The position numbers were made by a program, and so were the translations under genes. Below the pieces are notes generated by a model. It saw only the letters and a list, made by a program, of their open reading frames with translations. It searched no databases and was not told where the DNA came from. Shown piece by piece: positions 27,151-36,662 of a stretch of 64,000 bases of DNA. Within the stretch, counting starts at the first letter, position 1, and every line of letters starts with the position of its first letter. Location: NCBI RefSeq assembly GCF_000622005.1, contig NZ_JHWV01000006.1, positions 1 to 64,000 on the forward strand. Reading direction: 5' to 3'. The stretch is from Anaerovibrio sp. RM50 (GTDB lineage Bacteria; Bacillota; Negativicutes; Selenomonadales; Selenomonadaceae).

Positions 27151-28218
27151 ATGGCTAAGAAGATTGTTGTTATTCCCGGTGATGGAATTGGCAAGGAAAT
27201 AACCGATTCTGCTGTTGAGGTTTTAAAGAAAGCAGCAGGGAAGTTTGGCTTGAATCTTGAATATGAATATAAGGATGCTGGGGGTACTGCCTATGATAAA
27301 TTTGGCGTGCCACTTCCCGATGATACCCTTAATGCCTGCAAGGCTGCTGACGGCGTCCTTTTTGGTGCCGTTGGCGGAGATAAATGGGATAATGTGGAGC
27401 CGGGGCTTCGTCCTGAAAAGGCTATTCTGGGCCTTAGAAAGGGACTGGGCCTTTATGCCAACCTTCGTCCCGTGAAGGTTGCAGATTCACTGGTGGAATA
27501 TTCCCCGTTAAAGCCAGACCGCATCAAGGGCTGCGACATCGTTATTGTCCGTGAGCTGGTGGGTGGAATTTACTTTGGGGATAAATGCGAGTCCGAGCTC
27601 CATAACGGTGCCGAAAGGGCATGGGATCTGGAGAATTATTCCGTTCCCGAGGTGCAGCGCATCGCCAGGCTGGCCTTTGAAACTGCCAAGCTTCGCCGTG
27701 GCAAGGTGACCTCCGTGGACAAGGCAAATGTACTGGCCACCTCCAGACTTTGGAGACGCACTGTGGCTGAAGTGGCCAAGGATTATCCTGATGTGGAGCT
27801 TAATAATCTCTACGTGGACAATACTGCCATGCAGCTGGCTGTACGCCCAACCCAGTTTGATGTAATATTGACCGGAAATCTTTTCGGTGATATTTTAAGT
27901 GATGAGGCAGCAGTTTTAGGGGGATCCATTGGCATGATGCCATCAGCTTCCATCGGCGAGCTCACCAGCCTTTATGAGCCAATTCACGGCTCTGCCCCTG
28001 ATATTGCGGGCCAGGGCATTGCCAACCCAGTTGGCACAATCCTTTCTGCAGCCATGCTCCTCAGATATTCACTTAAGGAGGAGGAAGCAGCCAAGGCAGT
28101 GGAAAATGCCTGCGACAAAGCACTGGAGGCTGGCTGGCGTACACCGGATCTCTGGCATGAGGGCTTTAAAAAGGCTGACACTGCAACAATGACACAGGCA
28201 GTAATTGACTGCCTCTAA
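27151..28218 (+). CDS. leuB: 3-isopropylmalate dehydrogenase
   Basis: A 355-residue beta-decarboxylating dehydrogenase. It starts MAKKIVVIPGDGIGKEI. Substrate-binding Args lie in LRPEKAILGLRKGLGLYANLRPV, VRELVGGIYFG is diagnostic, and DVILTGNLFGDILSDEAA binds metal. It makes 4-methyl-2-oxopentanoate. The ATG at 27151 follows AAGGAGAAG and lies one base after leuD. leuA is not in the window. Confidence 0.97.
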   Translation: MAKKIVVIPGDGIGKEITDSAVEVLKKAAGKFGLNLEYEYKDAGGTAYDKFGVPLPDDTLNACKAADGVLFGAVGGDKWDNVEPGLRPEKAILGLRKGLGLYANLRPVKVADSLVEYSPLKPDRIKGCDIVIVRELVGGIYFGDKCESELHNGAERAWDLENYSVPEVQRIARLAFETAKLRRGKVTSVDKANVLATSRLWRRTVAEVAKDYPDVELNNLYVDNTAMQLAVRPTQFDVILTGNLFGDILSDEAAVLGGSIGMMPSASIGELTSLYEPIHGSAPDIAGQGIANPVGTILSAAMLLRYSLKEEEAAKAVENACDKALEAGWRTPDLWHEGFKKADTATMTQAVIDCL

Positions 28219-28233
28219 TGGAGGAATGCTCAC

Positions 28234-29907
28234 ATGAAGGGTGCTCAGATAGTTGTTGAAATACTTAAGGAGCAGGGCATTGATACCCTGTTCGGTTACC
28301 CGGGAGGAATGATTCTCCCTCTTTATGATGCCCTATATGATGAGAAAAATATTAATCAGATTCTGGTGACCCATGAGCAAAATGCGGCCCATGCTGCCGA
28401 CGGCTACGCCCGGGCAACTGGGAAGGTGGGGGTGTGCATTGCCACATCAGGCCCTGGGGCTACCAATCTGGTAACTGGTATTGCCACCGCCTTTATGGAC
28501 TCAATTCCCATTGTGGCCATAACAGGACAGGTGGATACCAGCCTTTTGGGAACTGATTCCTTTCAGGAGACGGATATAATGGGCGTAACCATGCCCATTA
28601 CAAAGCATAATTTTAAGGTAAAAAATCCTAAGCTTTTGGCCAGCACCCTGCGGGAGGCCTTTAAAATCGCCAAAAGTGGCAGACCAGGCCCTGTATTGGT
28701 GGATATTCCCAAGGATATTCTCCTTAATGAAGCACCTTATTCCAAGGAGGAGGTCCTTCCAAAGAAACCATCAGAGCCGGATGCGGACTTTAAAATCTGC
28801 GCCGCAGAGGCAGCCCAGGTTATCTGCGATGCTGAACGGCCTGTAATAATCGTTGGTGGCGGTGTTATTTCCGCCGGTGCCACAAAAGAGGTTGTGGCCT
28901 TTGCTGAGCATTACAATCTGCCAATTGTATTTACCCTTATGGGAATTGGTGGCGTTCCCATGTCCCACCCAAATGTTTTGGGCTTTACGGGCATGCACGG
29001 GAAAAAAGATGCCAACAGTGCTATTTACAAGGCGGATCTTATCATATCCCTGGGCAGCCGCTTTGCAGACCGCTTAACGGGGAATGTGGATAAATACACT
29101 GCCAATACTAAATTCATTCATGTGGATATAGACCCGGCAGAAATAGACAAGAATATACCAAGCTCCATAGGGCTGGCCGGTGATATGAAGACTATTCTGG
29201 CCATGCTTATGCGCCGTGAACCAACGAAGAAGCTGGATAGCTGGTGGGCTGAAATCCGCTCACTTAATTCAGAATTTGAATATGATTATGACGTAAATCG
29301 CCTTACCCTGCCATGGGCTCTCCATCATGTTGCCAAGGCCACTGAGGGAAAGGAATTTGCCTTTGCCACGGACGTAGGACAGCATCAGATGTGGTGCGCA
29401 CTTCATTTAAGGGTTGAGGAGCCACGCACCTGGTTTACCTCCGGAGGACTTGGTACCATGGGCTTTGGCCTGCCAGCAGCCATGGGTGCCCAGGTATCCT
29501 ACGTATCCAGTGGCAGCAAGCGAAGGATAATTCACGTGGCCGGAGATGGGGGCATCAAAATGACAGGCAATGAATATTACACCATTGCCCGGCTAAATCT
29601 GCCGATTATTTCCATTATAGTGAACAATACCAGCCTGGGAATGATCCGTCAGCTCCAGACCGTATTTTACGATAAGCGGTATATTGCCTGTGAATTTGAA
29701 TATGACATGGATTACGCTGCCTATGCCAGAAGCTTTGGCATAGATGCCTACAGCGTTTCCACCCCGGATGATTTCGCAGTGGCTTTCTCCAAATCCCTTA
29801 ATGATCCGGACAGACCACATGTTATTGTGGTAAATCTCCACAGAAGCTTTGTGGAACCAATGACAAAAGGCGGGGCAAAAATAAACGAGTTCGTGGAATT
29901 TAAATAA
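28234..29907 (+). CDS. ilvB: Acetolactate synthase large (catalytic) subunit
   Basis: A 557-residue ThDP enzyme. The catalytic Glu is in HEQNAAHAADGYARATG, ATSGPGATNLVTGIATA follows, and the ThDP/Mg motif runs from GDGGIKMTGNEYYTI to VNN. FAD-binding middle domain present. It condenses pyruvate to acetolactate. It is the last gene of the operon, start after GGAGG, terminator 36 bases behind the stop. Its regulatory partner ilvN sits first, an uncommon but known split arrangement. Confidence 0.97.
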   Translation: MKGAQIVVEILKEQGIDTLFGYPGGMILPLYDALYDEKNINQILVTHEQNAAHAADGYARATGKVGVCIATSGPGATNLVTGIATAFMDSIPIVAITGQVDTSLLGTDSFQETDIMGVTMPITKHNFKVKNPKLLASTLREAFKIAKSGRPGPVLVDIPKDILLNEAPYSKEEVLPKKPSEPDADFKICAAEAAQVICDAERPVIIVGGGVISAGATKEVVAFAEHYNLPIVFTLMGIGGVPMSHPNVLGFTGMHGKKDANSAIYKADLIISLGSRFADRLTGNVDKYTANTKFIHVDIDPAEIDKNIPSSIGLAGDMKTILAMLMRREPTKKLDSWWAEIRSLNSEFEYDYDVNRLTLPWALHHVAKATEGKEFAFATDVGQHQMWCALHLRVEEPRTWFTSGGLGTMGFGLPAAMGAQVSYVSSGSKRRIIHVAGDGGIKMTGNEYYTIARLNLPIISIIVNNTSLGMIRQLQTVFYDKRYIACEFEYDMDYAAYARSFGIDAYSVSTPDDFAVAFSKSLNDPDRPHVIVVNLHRSFVEPMTKGGAKINEFVEFK

Positions 29908-29943
29908 GGCTAAATTAAATAAAAATTTTATAATATTAAACAT

Positions 29944-29989
29944 GGTTGTGACAATATATATGATTATATTTTGTCACAGCCTATTTTTA
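29944..29989 (+). terminator. Terminator of the ilv-leu operon
   Basis: GGTTGTGACAA / TTGTCACAGCC stem with an AT-rich loop, then TATTTTTA. Confidence 0.85.
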
Positions 29990-30057
29990 TTATGTTATAA
30001 TATAGTGAAAAGGAAATAACATTTTGATTTCAACATCATCTAATAAAGGTGCCTATT

Positions 30058-32850
30058 ATGAACGAGAGATTGGAAAAACTTTTAAAATTTTGGTTTCCTG
30101 AATATCAAATTATAGAATGTTTGCGACAACATGGATTTATTGTTGATGATGGGAAGCCTATGATTAATAATTCATCAGTAACTGCACCCGGCTATTCCAA
30201 CGGTAATGTAGCTACTGTACCAACACGTGTTAACAGACCTGTACAATATATTCCTCCGGCATATTCCCCGAATAATGTATCGTCAGCCCCCAAAAATAAG
30301 GTTAATACTCCTTCAAATGACGCATTTGTTGATTTGAAAATAATTCTTAGAACCCAATGGACAGGCTCAGAAAAAGATATAATGGCTTTTGGCAAAGCTT
30401 TTGAACGGCCTTACCTTCGCGGTTATGACAATATAAAACCAAGGAATACCATACTTGTCATTGGCCACGAGAGTAGGGGGAAAGTTTATGGGATACAGTG
30501 TATCAGCAACATTTTAAAAAAGAAGAAGATTTTTAAACAGGCAGAAGTTTCTGTGTTGAATTTTTCTGATTATGAGACAGATGCTGCTAGTGATCTTTTT
30601 ATGTCCGATTTGTACAAAGCGCTTAATTCAAAAGGTGAATCGGTGGTTTTTGAGAACATTGACAAGGCTTCCCCTTCACACTTGGAGATTTTATACCAGC
30701 TTATGACACAGGGCCGTTATAAATTGTCAAAAAGGTATATGCTGCTCAATGGCAGTTTGATGGAGGCCACCGGAGTATTGGATAAGGACATTGTTTCCCA
30801 GATTTCCGCCAATGGCAAATTCCTTATTTTTACATCAACTCTTGAAGAGAAAAAAGCAATATCTGCATTAGGTAATAAATTCATTGAGGAAATATACGAT
30901 GTTATCGTATTGGAGCCATTCTCACCAATTCAAGTTCGGAATTTGGCCAATAATCTGCTTGAAAAATTTGGAACGAAATGCCGGGAAAAGCTGAGATTTA
31001 CAATAAAAGTACAGGAGCCATTGATTGAGGAGATAAGCACTCATTATCGGGAAAAGGGTGGAGTAAAGGCTTTGGCAGAATATATAGATGAGCATCTTTA
31101 TGAGCCTTTGACCGAGATGATTTTGCAGAATATTTTTGGAAATACCAATATAGGAGAAATAAATTACAACGATGGGTACGTTGTTACTTTGGACAGCGGT
31201 GCCAGCTTTATGATGGCTGATTTTGTGAAAAAATATAATGCCGTTGAACTGGAGGAAGCCCGCAAAGAACTTGAGCAGGTGGTAGGCCTGGCCAAGGTAA
31301 AGGAATACGTACTTAATCTGGAAAACAATTTTAAGGTTCAGCAAATGCGGGAGAACAAGGGCCTGAAGAAGTCCGATATTTCCATGCATATGATTTTTGC
31401 AGGTAATCCGGGAACAGGAAAAACCACTATTGCAAGAATAGTGGCAAAATATCTGAAAGCCATTGGTGTACTTTCATCAGGGCACCTTTGTGAAGTTACA
31501 AGAACGGATTTGGTTGGACAGTACGTAGGCCACACAGCAGTCAAAACCTCAGAGGTTATCAAAAGTGCCTTGGGTGGTGTGTTATTTATTGATGAGGCGT
31601 ACTCCTTGTGCCGGGAACAGGGTGATATTTTTGGCTTGGAAGCAATAGACACTCTGGTAAAGGCCATGGAAGACAACAGAGATAATTTGGTGGTTATTTT
31701 GGCTGGTTACGAGGATGAAATGTCAGATCTTCTAAAGACCAATCCTGGATTGAAGTCCAGATTTCCAAATATTGTGCATTTTGATGATTATACTGTGGAT
31801 GAGATGTATGAAATCGCCAATATTACTGCAAAAAATAAAGGATATAATTTGTCAGCAATGTGTGAAGCGGGATTGCGGCATCAATTTGAAGCTCGTCAGA
31901 TTAAAGGAAAAAATGATGGCGGCAATGGCCGTTTAGTAAGAAATCTCATAGAGAATGCAATTTTAAATCAGTCACAGCGCATTGTCAAAAATCCTGAGGA
32001 TGATATGGAACTGCTTATTCCAGAGGATTTTGGCTTAACCAATATGCCGGAATTCGATTTGGAACAGGAGCTTAATAAGGTTATTGGACTGGATTCTGTG
32101 AAAAAATACATTCGCAGCCTTAATGCCAGACTGAGATTGCAGGGGGAACGGAAGAAGCTTGGACTGAAAGTTGATACTACACAAACCATGCATATGATTT
32201 TTACAGGTAATCCGGGCACTGGAAAGACTATGATGGCAAGAACAGTAGCGGATGTTTTGTACAATATGAATGTTATTAAAATCAATAATTTGGTGGAGAC
32301 TGACAGATCGGGATTAGTGGCTGGTTATGTGGGACAGACTGCCATAAAGACACGGGAAGTCATTGAAAGTGCTTTGGGCGGGGTCCTGTTTATTGACGAG
32401 GCCTATGCGCTTGCCCAGGGCGGACAAAATGATTTTGGACAGGAAGCCATAGATACCCTGGTAAAAATGATGGATGATAACCGGGATAATCTGGTGGTCA
32501 TTTTGGCTGGCTACAGTGATGATATGAGACATTTCCTGACTAAGAATGTGGGGCTTCATTCACGTTTTCCTAATATTATTGAATTTCCTGATTATTCTGT
32601 TGATGAACTTATGCAAATTGCCGACGGCATGTATTCTGCCCAGGGATATGTTTTAAATGATGAAGGCAAAAGTGTTCTGCGGGAGCATCTGGCTGTGGCA
32701 AAGCAGGACAAACACTTTGGCAATGGACGTTATGTACGAAATGTTTTTGAACGTTCATTAAATAATCAGGCACTTCGCCTTAGCAACGAAACAAATCTAT
32801 CCAAGGATGCATTGATCACTATTACGGAAGAGGATATTTGGGAGGTATAG
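30058..32850 (+). CDS. Three-module AAA+ ATPase, CbxX/CfxQ (SpoVK-like) type
   Basis: A 930-residue protein without signal peptide. Residues ~1-90 are a linker-rich N-terminus. Residues ~100-370 look like a degenerate AAA module with a damaged P-loop (GHESRGKV near 136-143). Two complete CbxX/CfxQ-type modules follow, with GNPGTGKT at ~449 and ~717, Walker B GGVLFIDEAYSL and GGVLFIDEAYAL, and sensor or arginine-finger regions ending NGRLVRN / NGRYVRN. Such ATPases remodel partner complexes (Rubisco activase CbbX, EccA of type VII secretion). Two membrane proteins follow at once, the first 4 bases downstream, so a membrane-linked complex is likely. The ATG at 30058 with AAAGG eight bases upstream is preferred over a GTG at 30049. 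Confidence 0.85.
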   Translation: MNERLEKLLKFWFPEYQIIECLRQHGFIVDDGKPMINNSSVTAPGYSNGNVATVPTRVNRPVQYIPPAYSPNNVSSAPKNKVNTPSNDAFVDLKIILRTQWTGSEKDIMAFGKAFERPYLRGYDNIKPRNTILVIGHESRGKVYGIQCISNILKKKKIFKQAEVSVLNFSDYETDAASDLFMSDLYKALNSKGESVVFENIDKASPSHLEILYQLMTQGRYKLSKRYMLLNGSLMEATGVLDKDIVSQISANGKFLIFTSTLEEKKAISALGNKFIEEIYDVIVLEPFSPIQVRNLANNLLEKFGTKCREKLRFTIKVQEPLIEEISTHYREKGGVKALAEYIDEHLYEPLTEMILQNIFGNTNIGEINYNDGYVVTLDSGASFMMADFVKKYNAVELEEARKELEQVVGLAKVKEYVLNLENNFKVQQMRENKGLKKSDISMHMIFAGNPGTGKTTIARIVAKYLKAIGVLSSGHLCEVTRTDLVGQYVGHTAVKTSEVIKSALGGVLFIDEAYSLCREQGDIFGLEAIDTLVKAMEDNRDNLVVILAGYEDEMSDLLKTNPGLKSRFPNIVHFDDYTVDEMYEIANITAKNKGYNLSAMCEAGLRHQFEARQIKGKNDGGNGRLVRNLIENAILNQSQRIVKNPEDDMELLIPEDFGLTNMPEFDLEQELNKVIGLDSVKKYIRSLNARLRLQGERKKLGLKVDTTQTMHMIFTGNPGTGKTMMARTVADVLYNMNVIKINNLVETDRSGLVAGYVGQTAIKTREVIESALGGVLFIDEAYALAQGGQNDFGQEAIDTLVKMMDDNRDNLVVILAGYSDDMRHFLTKNVGLHSRFPNIIEFPDYSVDELMQIADGMYSAQGYVLNDEGKSVLREHLAVAKQDKHFGNGRYVRNVFERSLNNQALRLSNETNLSKDALITITEEDIWEV

Positions 32851-32854
32851 TGAT

Positions 32855-33298
32855 ATGGGAAAAATACTAAAAAATTTTATAACATTTTCCTGGCTTCTTT
32901 TCTTGGGATTGGTATTAGTTCTTGCTGGATTTTCAACACTGATGCTGGTATTTCACGATATTCCAGGGATGATTCGCACTGGATTTGCAGGCACTACAGC
33001 TGGTTTTTCTATTTTTGGTACCCTGAGCTTTGTTGTTATGATAACAGGCTTTGTTCCGCTTTTTAGAAGGTGTTATTACATATTTCCTTGGCTTTATCCT
33101 TTTACTACAATGTTGATGATAAATCTTTTTATAGCAGCTTTGGCGGAGTTTATCTTGGGACAGGGATTTTCAGTTACCGACAGCCAACGCTATGAGATTA
33201 CAATCTGTTTGATGATTATTATGGTTATTATTTGTCGCTTCATAATGTCTTTATATTTTAAAATAAGGCCGATTGTTTATCAGAGAGACGACAGGTAA
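32855..33298 (+). CDS. Four-helix membrane protein next to AAA+ ATPase
   Basis: A 147-residue protein of unknown family with about four transmembrane segments (residues ~10-33, 45-67, 75-98, 112-135) and a basic C-terminus (KIRPIVYQRDDR), probably cytosolic. Ribosome site GGGAGG lies inside the AAA+ gene, so the two are co-translated. No enzyme motif is visible. Likely a membrane partner of the ATPase. Confidence 0.7.
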   Translation: MGKILKNFITFSWLLFLGLVLVLAGFSTLMLVFHDIPGMIRTGFAGTTAGFSIFGTLSFVVMITGFVPLFRRCYYIFPWLYPFTTMLMINLFIAALAEFILGQGFSVTDSQRYEITICLMIIMVIICRFIMSLYFKIRPIVYQRDDR

Positions 33299-33323
33299 GA
33301 ATACAAATGAAAGGTGACCTGTT

Positions 33324-34019
33324 ATGAATGAAATAAAGAAAGATTCAACAGATAAGCAGCCAATTCAGGGTGATTTATTACAGAATAGGGAACTAAATCA
33401 GAATGCAGCTCCAACTGAAAATAGACAGTATAATAATACTTATTATAATTCAGGCTTTGTGAATAATTTGGAAAATACAAGCGAGAAACAATCCAGGGAT
33501 ATAAGTTATAACAATTCATTTACCAAAAGAATAAAGCAGGGGGCATGGGTATTTTTGGCCATTATTTTAGTTGGCTTATTTTACACTTCCAATATATCAA
33601 CTTCAGCAAAGGTTGATAACAGTCCCGCTGCCCAAGAAGCATTGGAAAGCCATATATCCACCACATTGGCCCCAGGCACCAGATTACTATCAAAAGATGG
33701 TAATTACGTTGGGGGCGACGTTGTAATTAATCATTCCAGCGAACAGCAGGAAACAAATCTGTTGGTATGGGATTATGCAGCGGAAGACGGGGATTATGTG
33801 CAGATTATAGCCAATGGCACTCCTTTGGGTGAACCTTTTATGATAAAAAATAAGCCAGTGTCCTTTACTGTTCCTACAACTGGTGATATTCAAGTGGTAG
33901 GAACCCATGACGGCGGCGGTGGAATAACCTATGCAGTTCATTACGGAATGAATAATACTACATATTTTAATGGGGTGAACCAAGGGGAGAATAATACATA
34001 TACTTTGATACGGGAATAA
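33324..34019 (+). CDS. Bitopic membrane protein with extracytoplasmic C-terminal domain
   Basis: A 231-residue protein. The N-terminal ~70 residues are polar and Asn/Gln-rich, then one membrane helix (~72-93, WVFLAIILVGLFYTSNI), then a ~135-residue beta-rich outer domain with LLVWDYAAEDGDYVQI, GTHDGGGGITYAVHYG and a terminal NNTYTLIRE. I have seen the last domain in other Firmicute membrane proteins of unknown role. Ribosome site AAAGGTGA. Third gene of the AAA+ locus; the outer domain may bind a ligand or partner. Confidence 0.7.
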   Translation: MNEIKKDSTDKQPIQGDLLQNRELNQNAAPTENRQYNNTYYNSGFVNNLENTSEKQSRDISYNNSFTKRIKQGAWVFLAIILVGLFYTSNISTSAKVDNSPAAQEALESHISTTLAPGTRLLSKDGNYVGGDVVINHSSEQQETNLLVWDYAAEDGDYVQIIANGTPLGEPFMIKNKPVSFTVPTTGDIQVVGTHDGGGGITYAVHYGMNNTTYFNGVNQGENNTYTLIRE

Positions 34020-34032
34020 GGCCATTATTTAT

Positions 34033-34197
34033 ATGGATATGGAGGTAATATACCTCTACACTCTAAAGGAAGATAAAGAAGAATTACCTGATGCCACAAA
34101 TCTGGCTGATATAAAGACAGAGGGCCGTGATTTCGTATCAATGATAATATTTGACGAATTGGAATACCTGAAGCTCTCAGACAGCCATGCAGAATAG
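34033..34197 (+). CDS. 54-residue acidic ORF
   Basis: ATG at 34033, 13 bases after the previous stop, with a weak upstream site. The sequence is acidic (LKEDKEELPDATNLADIKTE) and ends in SDSHAE. No family recognised. It could be a small member of the AAA+ operon or the end of a decayed gene. Confidence 0.35.
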   Translation: MDMEVIYLYTLKEDKEELPDATNLADIKTEGRDFVSMIIFDELEYLKLSDSHAE

Positions 34198-34340
34198 ATG
34201 TATATGAGAAGTTGCTTTTATTAAAAGGAATTTTTTACGATATATAGAATATATAAGATGAGAAAATTATTATGATGATTCTTGATTTATTCTTGATATA
34301 GTATAGAATATTATATAGTTTATGCAAGGAGGGAGAGCAT

Positions 34341-34517
34341 ATGGCAACGAAGAGCATTTCAAAAAACATAAATATCAAAGGCCGTAAACAGGTTAAAAAG
34401 CTCGTAGATGCTTTGGAGCATGCACACCAACATAGAGGAAAGACAGTAACTATGTCTAAGGCCGTAACTGAGGTAAAAGGGGATAAAGTAAACGAGTTCT
34501 TCGTTAATTATCTTTAA
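34341..34517 (+). CDS. Putative antitoxin, small basic protein
   Basis: A 58-residue basic protein (MATKSISKNINIKGRKQVKK...) with ribosome site AGGAGGGAG. Short proteins starting like this often precede GNAT-type toxins in Firmicutes (recalled from general knowledge). The next gene begins 11 bases later. Upstream lie direct repeats of ATTCTTGAT at 34278 and 34289, one helical turn apart, a plausible operator for autoregulation. The gap 34198-34340 holds only this and AT-rich promoter-like sequence. Confidence 0.6.
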   Translation: MATKSISKNINIKGRKQVKKLVDALEHAHQHRGKTVTMSKAVTEVKGDKVNEFFVNYL

Positions 34518-34528
34518 GGAGAATAATA

Positions 34529-35149
34529 GTGCTGGGATTTACGAAAATTAATTTACGAGATATGTCCGAAAAGATGGATCCGGAACAAGTCAAGGCCATC
34601 CTTTCGGATTTTTATTGTCCATATAATAAGGATGTTGATGAGTTTATACAACTTAAGGCTCTGGAATTTTCAAAACAGCAACTGGCATCAGTATATCTAG
34701 TTTTTACGTCATATCAGAAGAGACCGGTTTTGGTTGGTTATTTTGCACTGGCATCTAAGTATTTCCATATTGACGCTGGGACAAGAGGCCGTATTGGCAG
34801 CAACCTTCGGAAAAGAATAAGTAAATTTGCCGAGTATGATGCATTCTTACAAAGATATATAGTACCTGCTCCGCTGATTGGTCAGCTGGGTAAGAATTAT
34901 AAGAACAATTACAATGAACTTATTACCGGAGATGAGTTACTTCAGATTGCATGTGATACAGTTAAAGAAGGACAGCGCATTCTTGGAGGCAAATTGGTTT
35001 ATTTGGAATGTGAGGATGTACCGTCATTGATTAGATTCTATGAGGAAAATGGCTTTTGCAGTTTTGGTAAACGTGAACTTGATGGAGATGAACGGGACAA
35101 AATAAAGGGACAGTACCTGATTCAGATGTTAAAATACCTCGGTGAATAA
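34529..35149 (+). CDS. GNAT-fold acetyltransferase, putative toxin
   Basis: A 206-residue protein starting at GTG with AAGGAG eight bases upstream. The central region (VYLVFTSYQKRPVLVGYFALASK) and the end (LVYLECEDVPSLIRFYEENGFCSFGKRE) match the GNAT fold, the latter being the usual CoA-side alpha4-beta7 motif. Paired closely with the small basic ORF, it resembles tRNA-acetylating TA toxins, but an ordinary acetyltransferase cannot be excluded. The 220 bases after it hold only a palindrome (35270). Confidence 0.7.
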   Translation: MLGFTKINLRDMSEKMDPEQVKAILSDFYCPYNKDVDEFIQLKALEFSKQQLASVYLVFTSYQKRPVLVGYFALASKYFHIDAGTRGRIGSNLRKRISKFAEYDAFLQRYIVPAPLIGQLGKNYKNNYNELITGDELLQIACDTVKEGQRILGGKLVYLECEDVPSLIRFYEENGFCSFGKRELDGDERDKIKGQYLIQMLKYLGE

Positions 35150-35269
35150 TATCCAGAACCGTTTTGGGCTTAATTTGGCCTTAAATTTTTTGGAAAAATA
35201 TAATACATTTTCTATCTGGGGCAAATGGGAATTATAAGGCCAATATTTTCAATGGGGCAGAATCGTATT

Positions 35270-35304
35270 TTTACTTCCGATAAGTATAAATTATCGGAAG
35301 TAAA
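35270..35304. other. Perfect 14-bp inverted repeat downstream of tetR
   Basis: TTTACTTCCGATAA / TTATCGGAAGTAAA with a 7-base loop. It can act as a terminator in either direction for the GNAT gene and the tetR gene, or as a regulator site. No strong T run, so its role is open. Confidence 0.6.
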
Positions 35305-35373
35305 CTAAAAGCAAGAAAAAAAGGGATACATACATCAAATGTCTGCATCCCTGTATATGTACATCTTACGCCA

Positions 35374-35997
35374 TTATGCGAAATAGGTATCCCATATAAT
35401 ACTGATGTGTTTCTCGATAAAATCAAGGGCCTTCTTCTCGTACTCAGGCTCAGTATAGCAACGGTTAACCACGGCAATAATTGGCAGATAGAACATATTC
35501 ACCATGTGGTCAGTAGTAACCTTTGGCTTGCCCTTGCCGTTGTGCTTGTTCTTGAATAACCCCTCCAACAGATTTCTGATAACATTTTCAGTTCTGGTAT
35601 AGGTCTTTTCAATATGCATCAATCTGATCTGCTCGTTGCGGAACTGCTCCAGAATCAAAAGCTTACGGACGCATTTAATAACATCATCCTGAATAATGTT
35701 TTTAACATGGTCCATATTGTACTTTACGAATTCCTCTTTAGTGAGATTCTTTAACTGCTCATCAGTAAAGTTGATAATAGGAAGACTGTGCTTATTATAG
35801 TTCTCCTCAGCCTGCTCTATGATAGTTTCAAGAATTTCACGTTTTCCCTTAAAATGCTTGTAAAGAGATGGTGGAGTCACCTTTACAGCGGCAGCAATCA
35901 TCTCCACGCCTACAGCATTATATCCAAAATTGGAAAACAACTTCAAAGACTCTTCAAGGATACGTTCCTTAGTATTTGTCCTTCTTATGATAACCAC
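35374..35997 (-). CDS. TetR-family transcriptional regulator
   Basis: A 207-residue protein. The N-terminal HTH (residues ~8-55) has the family pattern RILEESLKLFSNFGYNAVGV and TPPSLYKHFKGKREIL. The C-terminal ligand domain is not diagnostic. Start is a GTG after AAGGGG. It has its own promoter and no adjacent efflux gene, so its target is unknown; the neighbouring phosphatase gene lies 196 bases away in the same direction, transcribed toward it. Confidence 0.9.
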   Translation of the reverse strand: MVIIRRTNTKERILEESLKLFSNFGYNAVGVEMIAAAVKVTPPSLYKHFKGKREILETIIEQAEENYNKHSLPIINFTDEQLKNLTKEEFVKYNMDHVKNIIQDDVIKCVRKLLILEQFRNEQIRLMHIEKTYTRTENVIRNLLEGLFKNKHNGKGKPKVTTDHMVNMFYLPIIAVVNRCYTEPEYEKKALDFIEKHISIIWDTYFA

Positions 35998-36033
35998 TTC
36001 CCCTTATAAATCTCATACATATTATCCACCATG

Positions 36034-36062
36034 ATTATAGCATTAAAAGGGGTAATATACAA
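36034..36062 (-). promoter_or_regulatory. Sigma-70 promoter of tetR gene
   Basis: On the minus strand TTGTAT, 17 bases, TATAAT, about 35 bases before the GTG start. Confidence 0.65.
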
Positions 36063-36192
36063 GAAAAATCATATAAGTTTATAGACCTATGCTTTTTTAA
36101 TATAAATGTCTTTGCAGGGGTAAAATAGTTTTGCTCAAAGCCTACTTAATAAGCATCATTTTCAGCAATCTTCGTCAATAGATAAGTTAATT

Positions 36193-36645
36193 TTACTTAT
36201 TAATATGCTTCAGTAAGCCCTGGCAACCCCGCATTACATCATTGAAGGTGGCATCAAAATTGCCGGTATACCATGGATCCGCAATACTTCTGTGTTCCCC
36301 GGCAAAATCCATCAGCATGTAAACCTTCTTGTCCGGGTCTGAGCCAATAATTCTGCCAATGTAGTGCATATTCTCGTCGTCCATGCCCAAAATATAATCA
36401 TATTTGTCATAATCTTCCTTGGTCATCAGTGTGGCCTTGCGCTTTGTATAAGGGATTCCCTCCTTGTCCAGCTTTTCCTTGGTGCCCCAGTAGGTATCTG
36501 AGCCAAGCTCATCCCTGTGGGTGGCCCTGGACTGGATGTAAAACTCCCCCTCCTGCCCCGCTTTTTTCACTATATCCTTCATAACAAACTCAGCCATTGT
36601 TGATCTACAAATATTGCCGTGGCACACAAAAAGTATATTGGTCAT
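36193..36645 (-). CDS. Low-molecular-weight protein tyrosine phosphatase
   Basis: A 150-residue enzyme. The P-loop FVCHGNICRS gives the nucleophile Cys and Arg (CxxxxxR), and IADPWYTGNF holds the general-acid Asp. Full length. Such proteins act on tyrosine kinases or exopolysaccharide regulators or on arginine phosphate; no kinase gene is close. The ATG follows a GGGGTTTTGAAGA stretch. Pieces of this gene's 5' end and upstream region recur at 42.6 and 43.3 kb. Confidence 0.93.
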   Translation of the reverse strand: MTNILFVCHGNICRSTMAEFVMKDIVKKAGQEGEFYIQSRATHRDELGSDTYWGTKEKLDKEGIPYTKRKATLMTKEDYDKYDYILGMDDENMHYIGRIIGSDPDKKVYMLMDFAGEHRSIADPWYTGNFDATFNDVMRGCQGLLKHINK

Positions 36646-36662
36646 TTCTTCAAAACCCCTTT

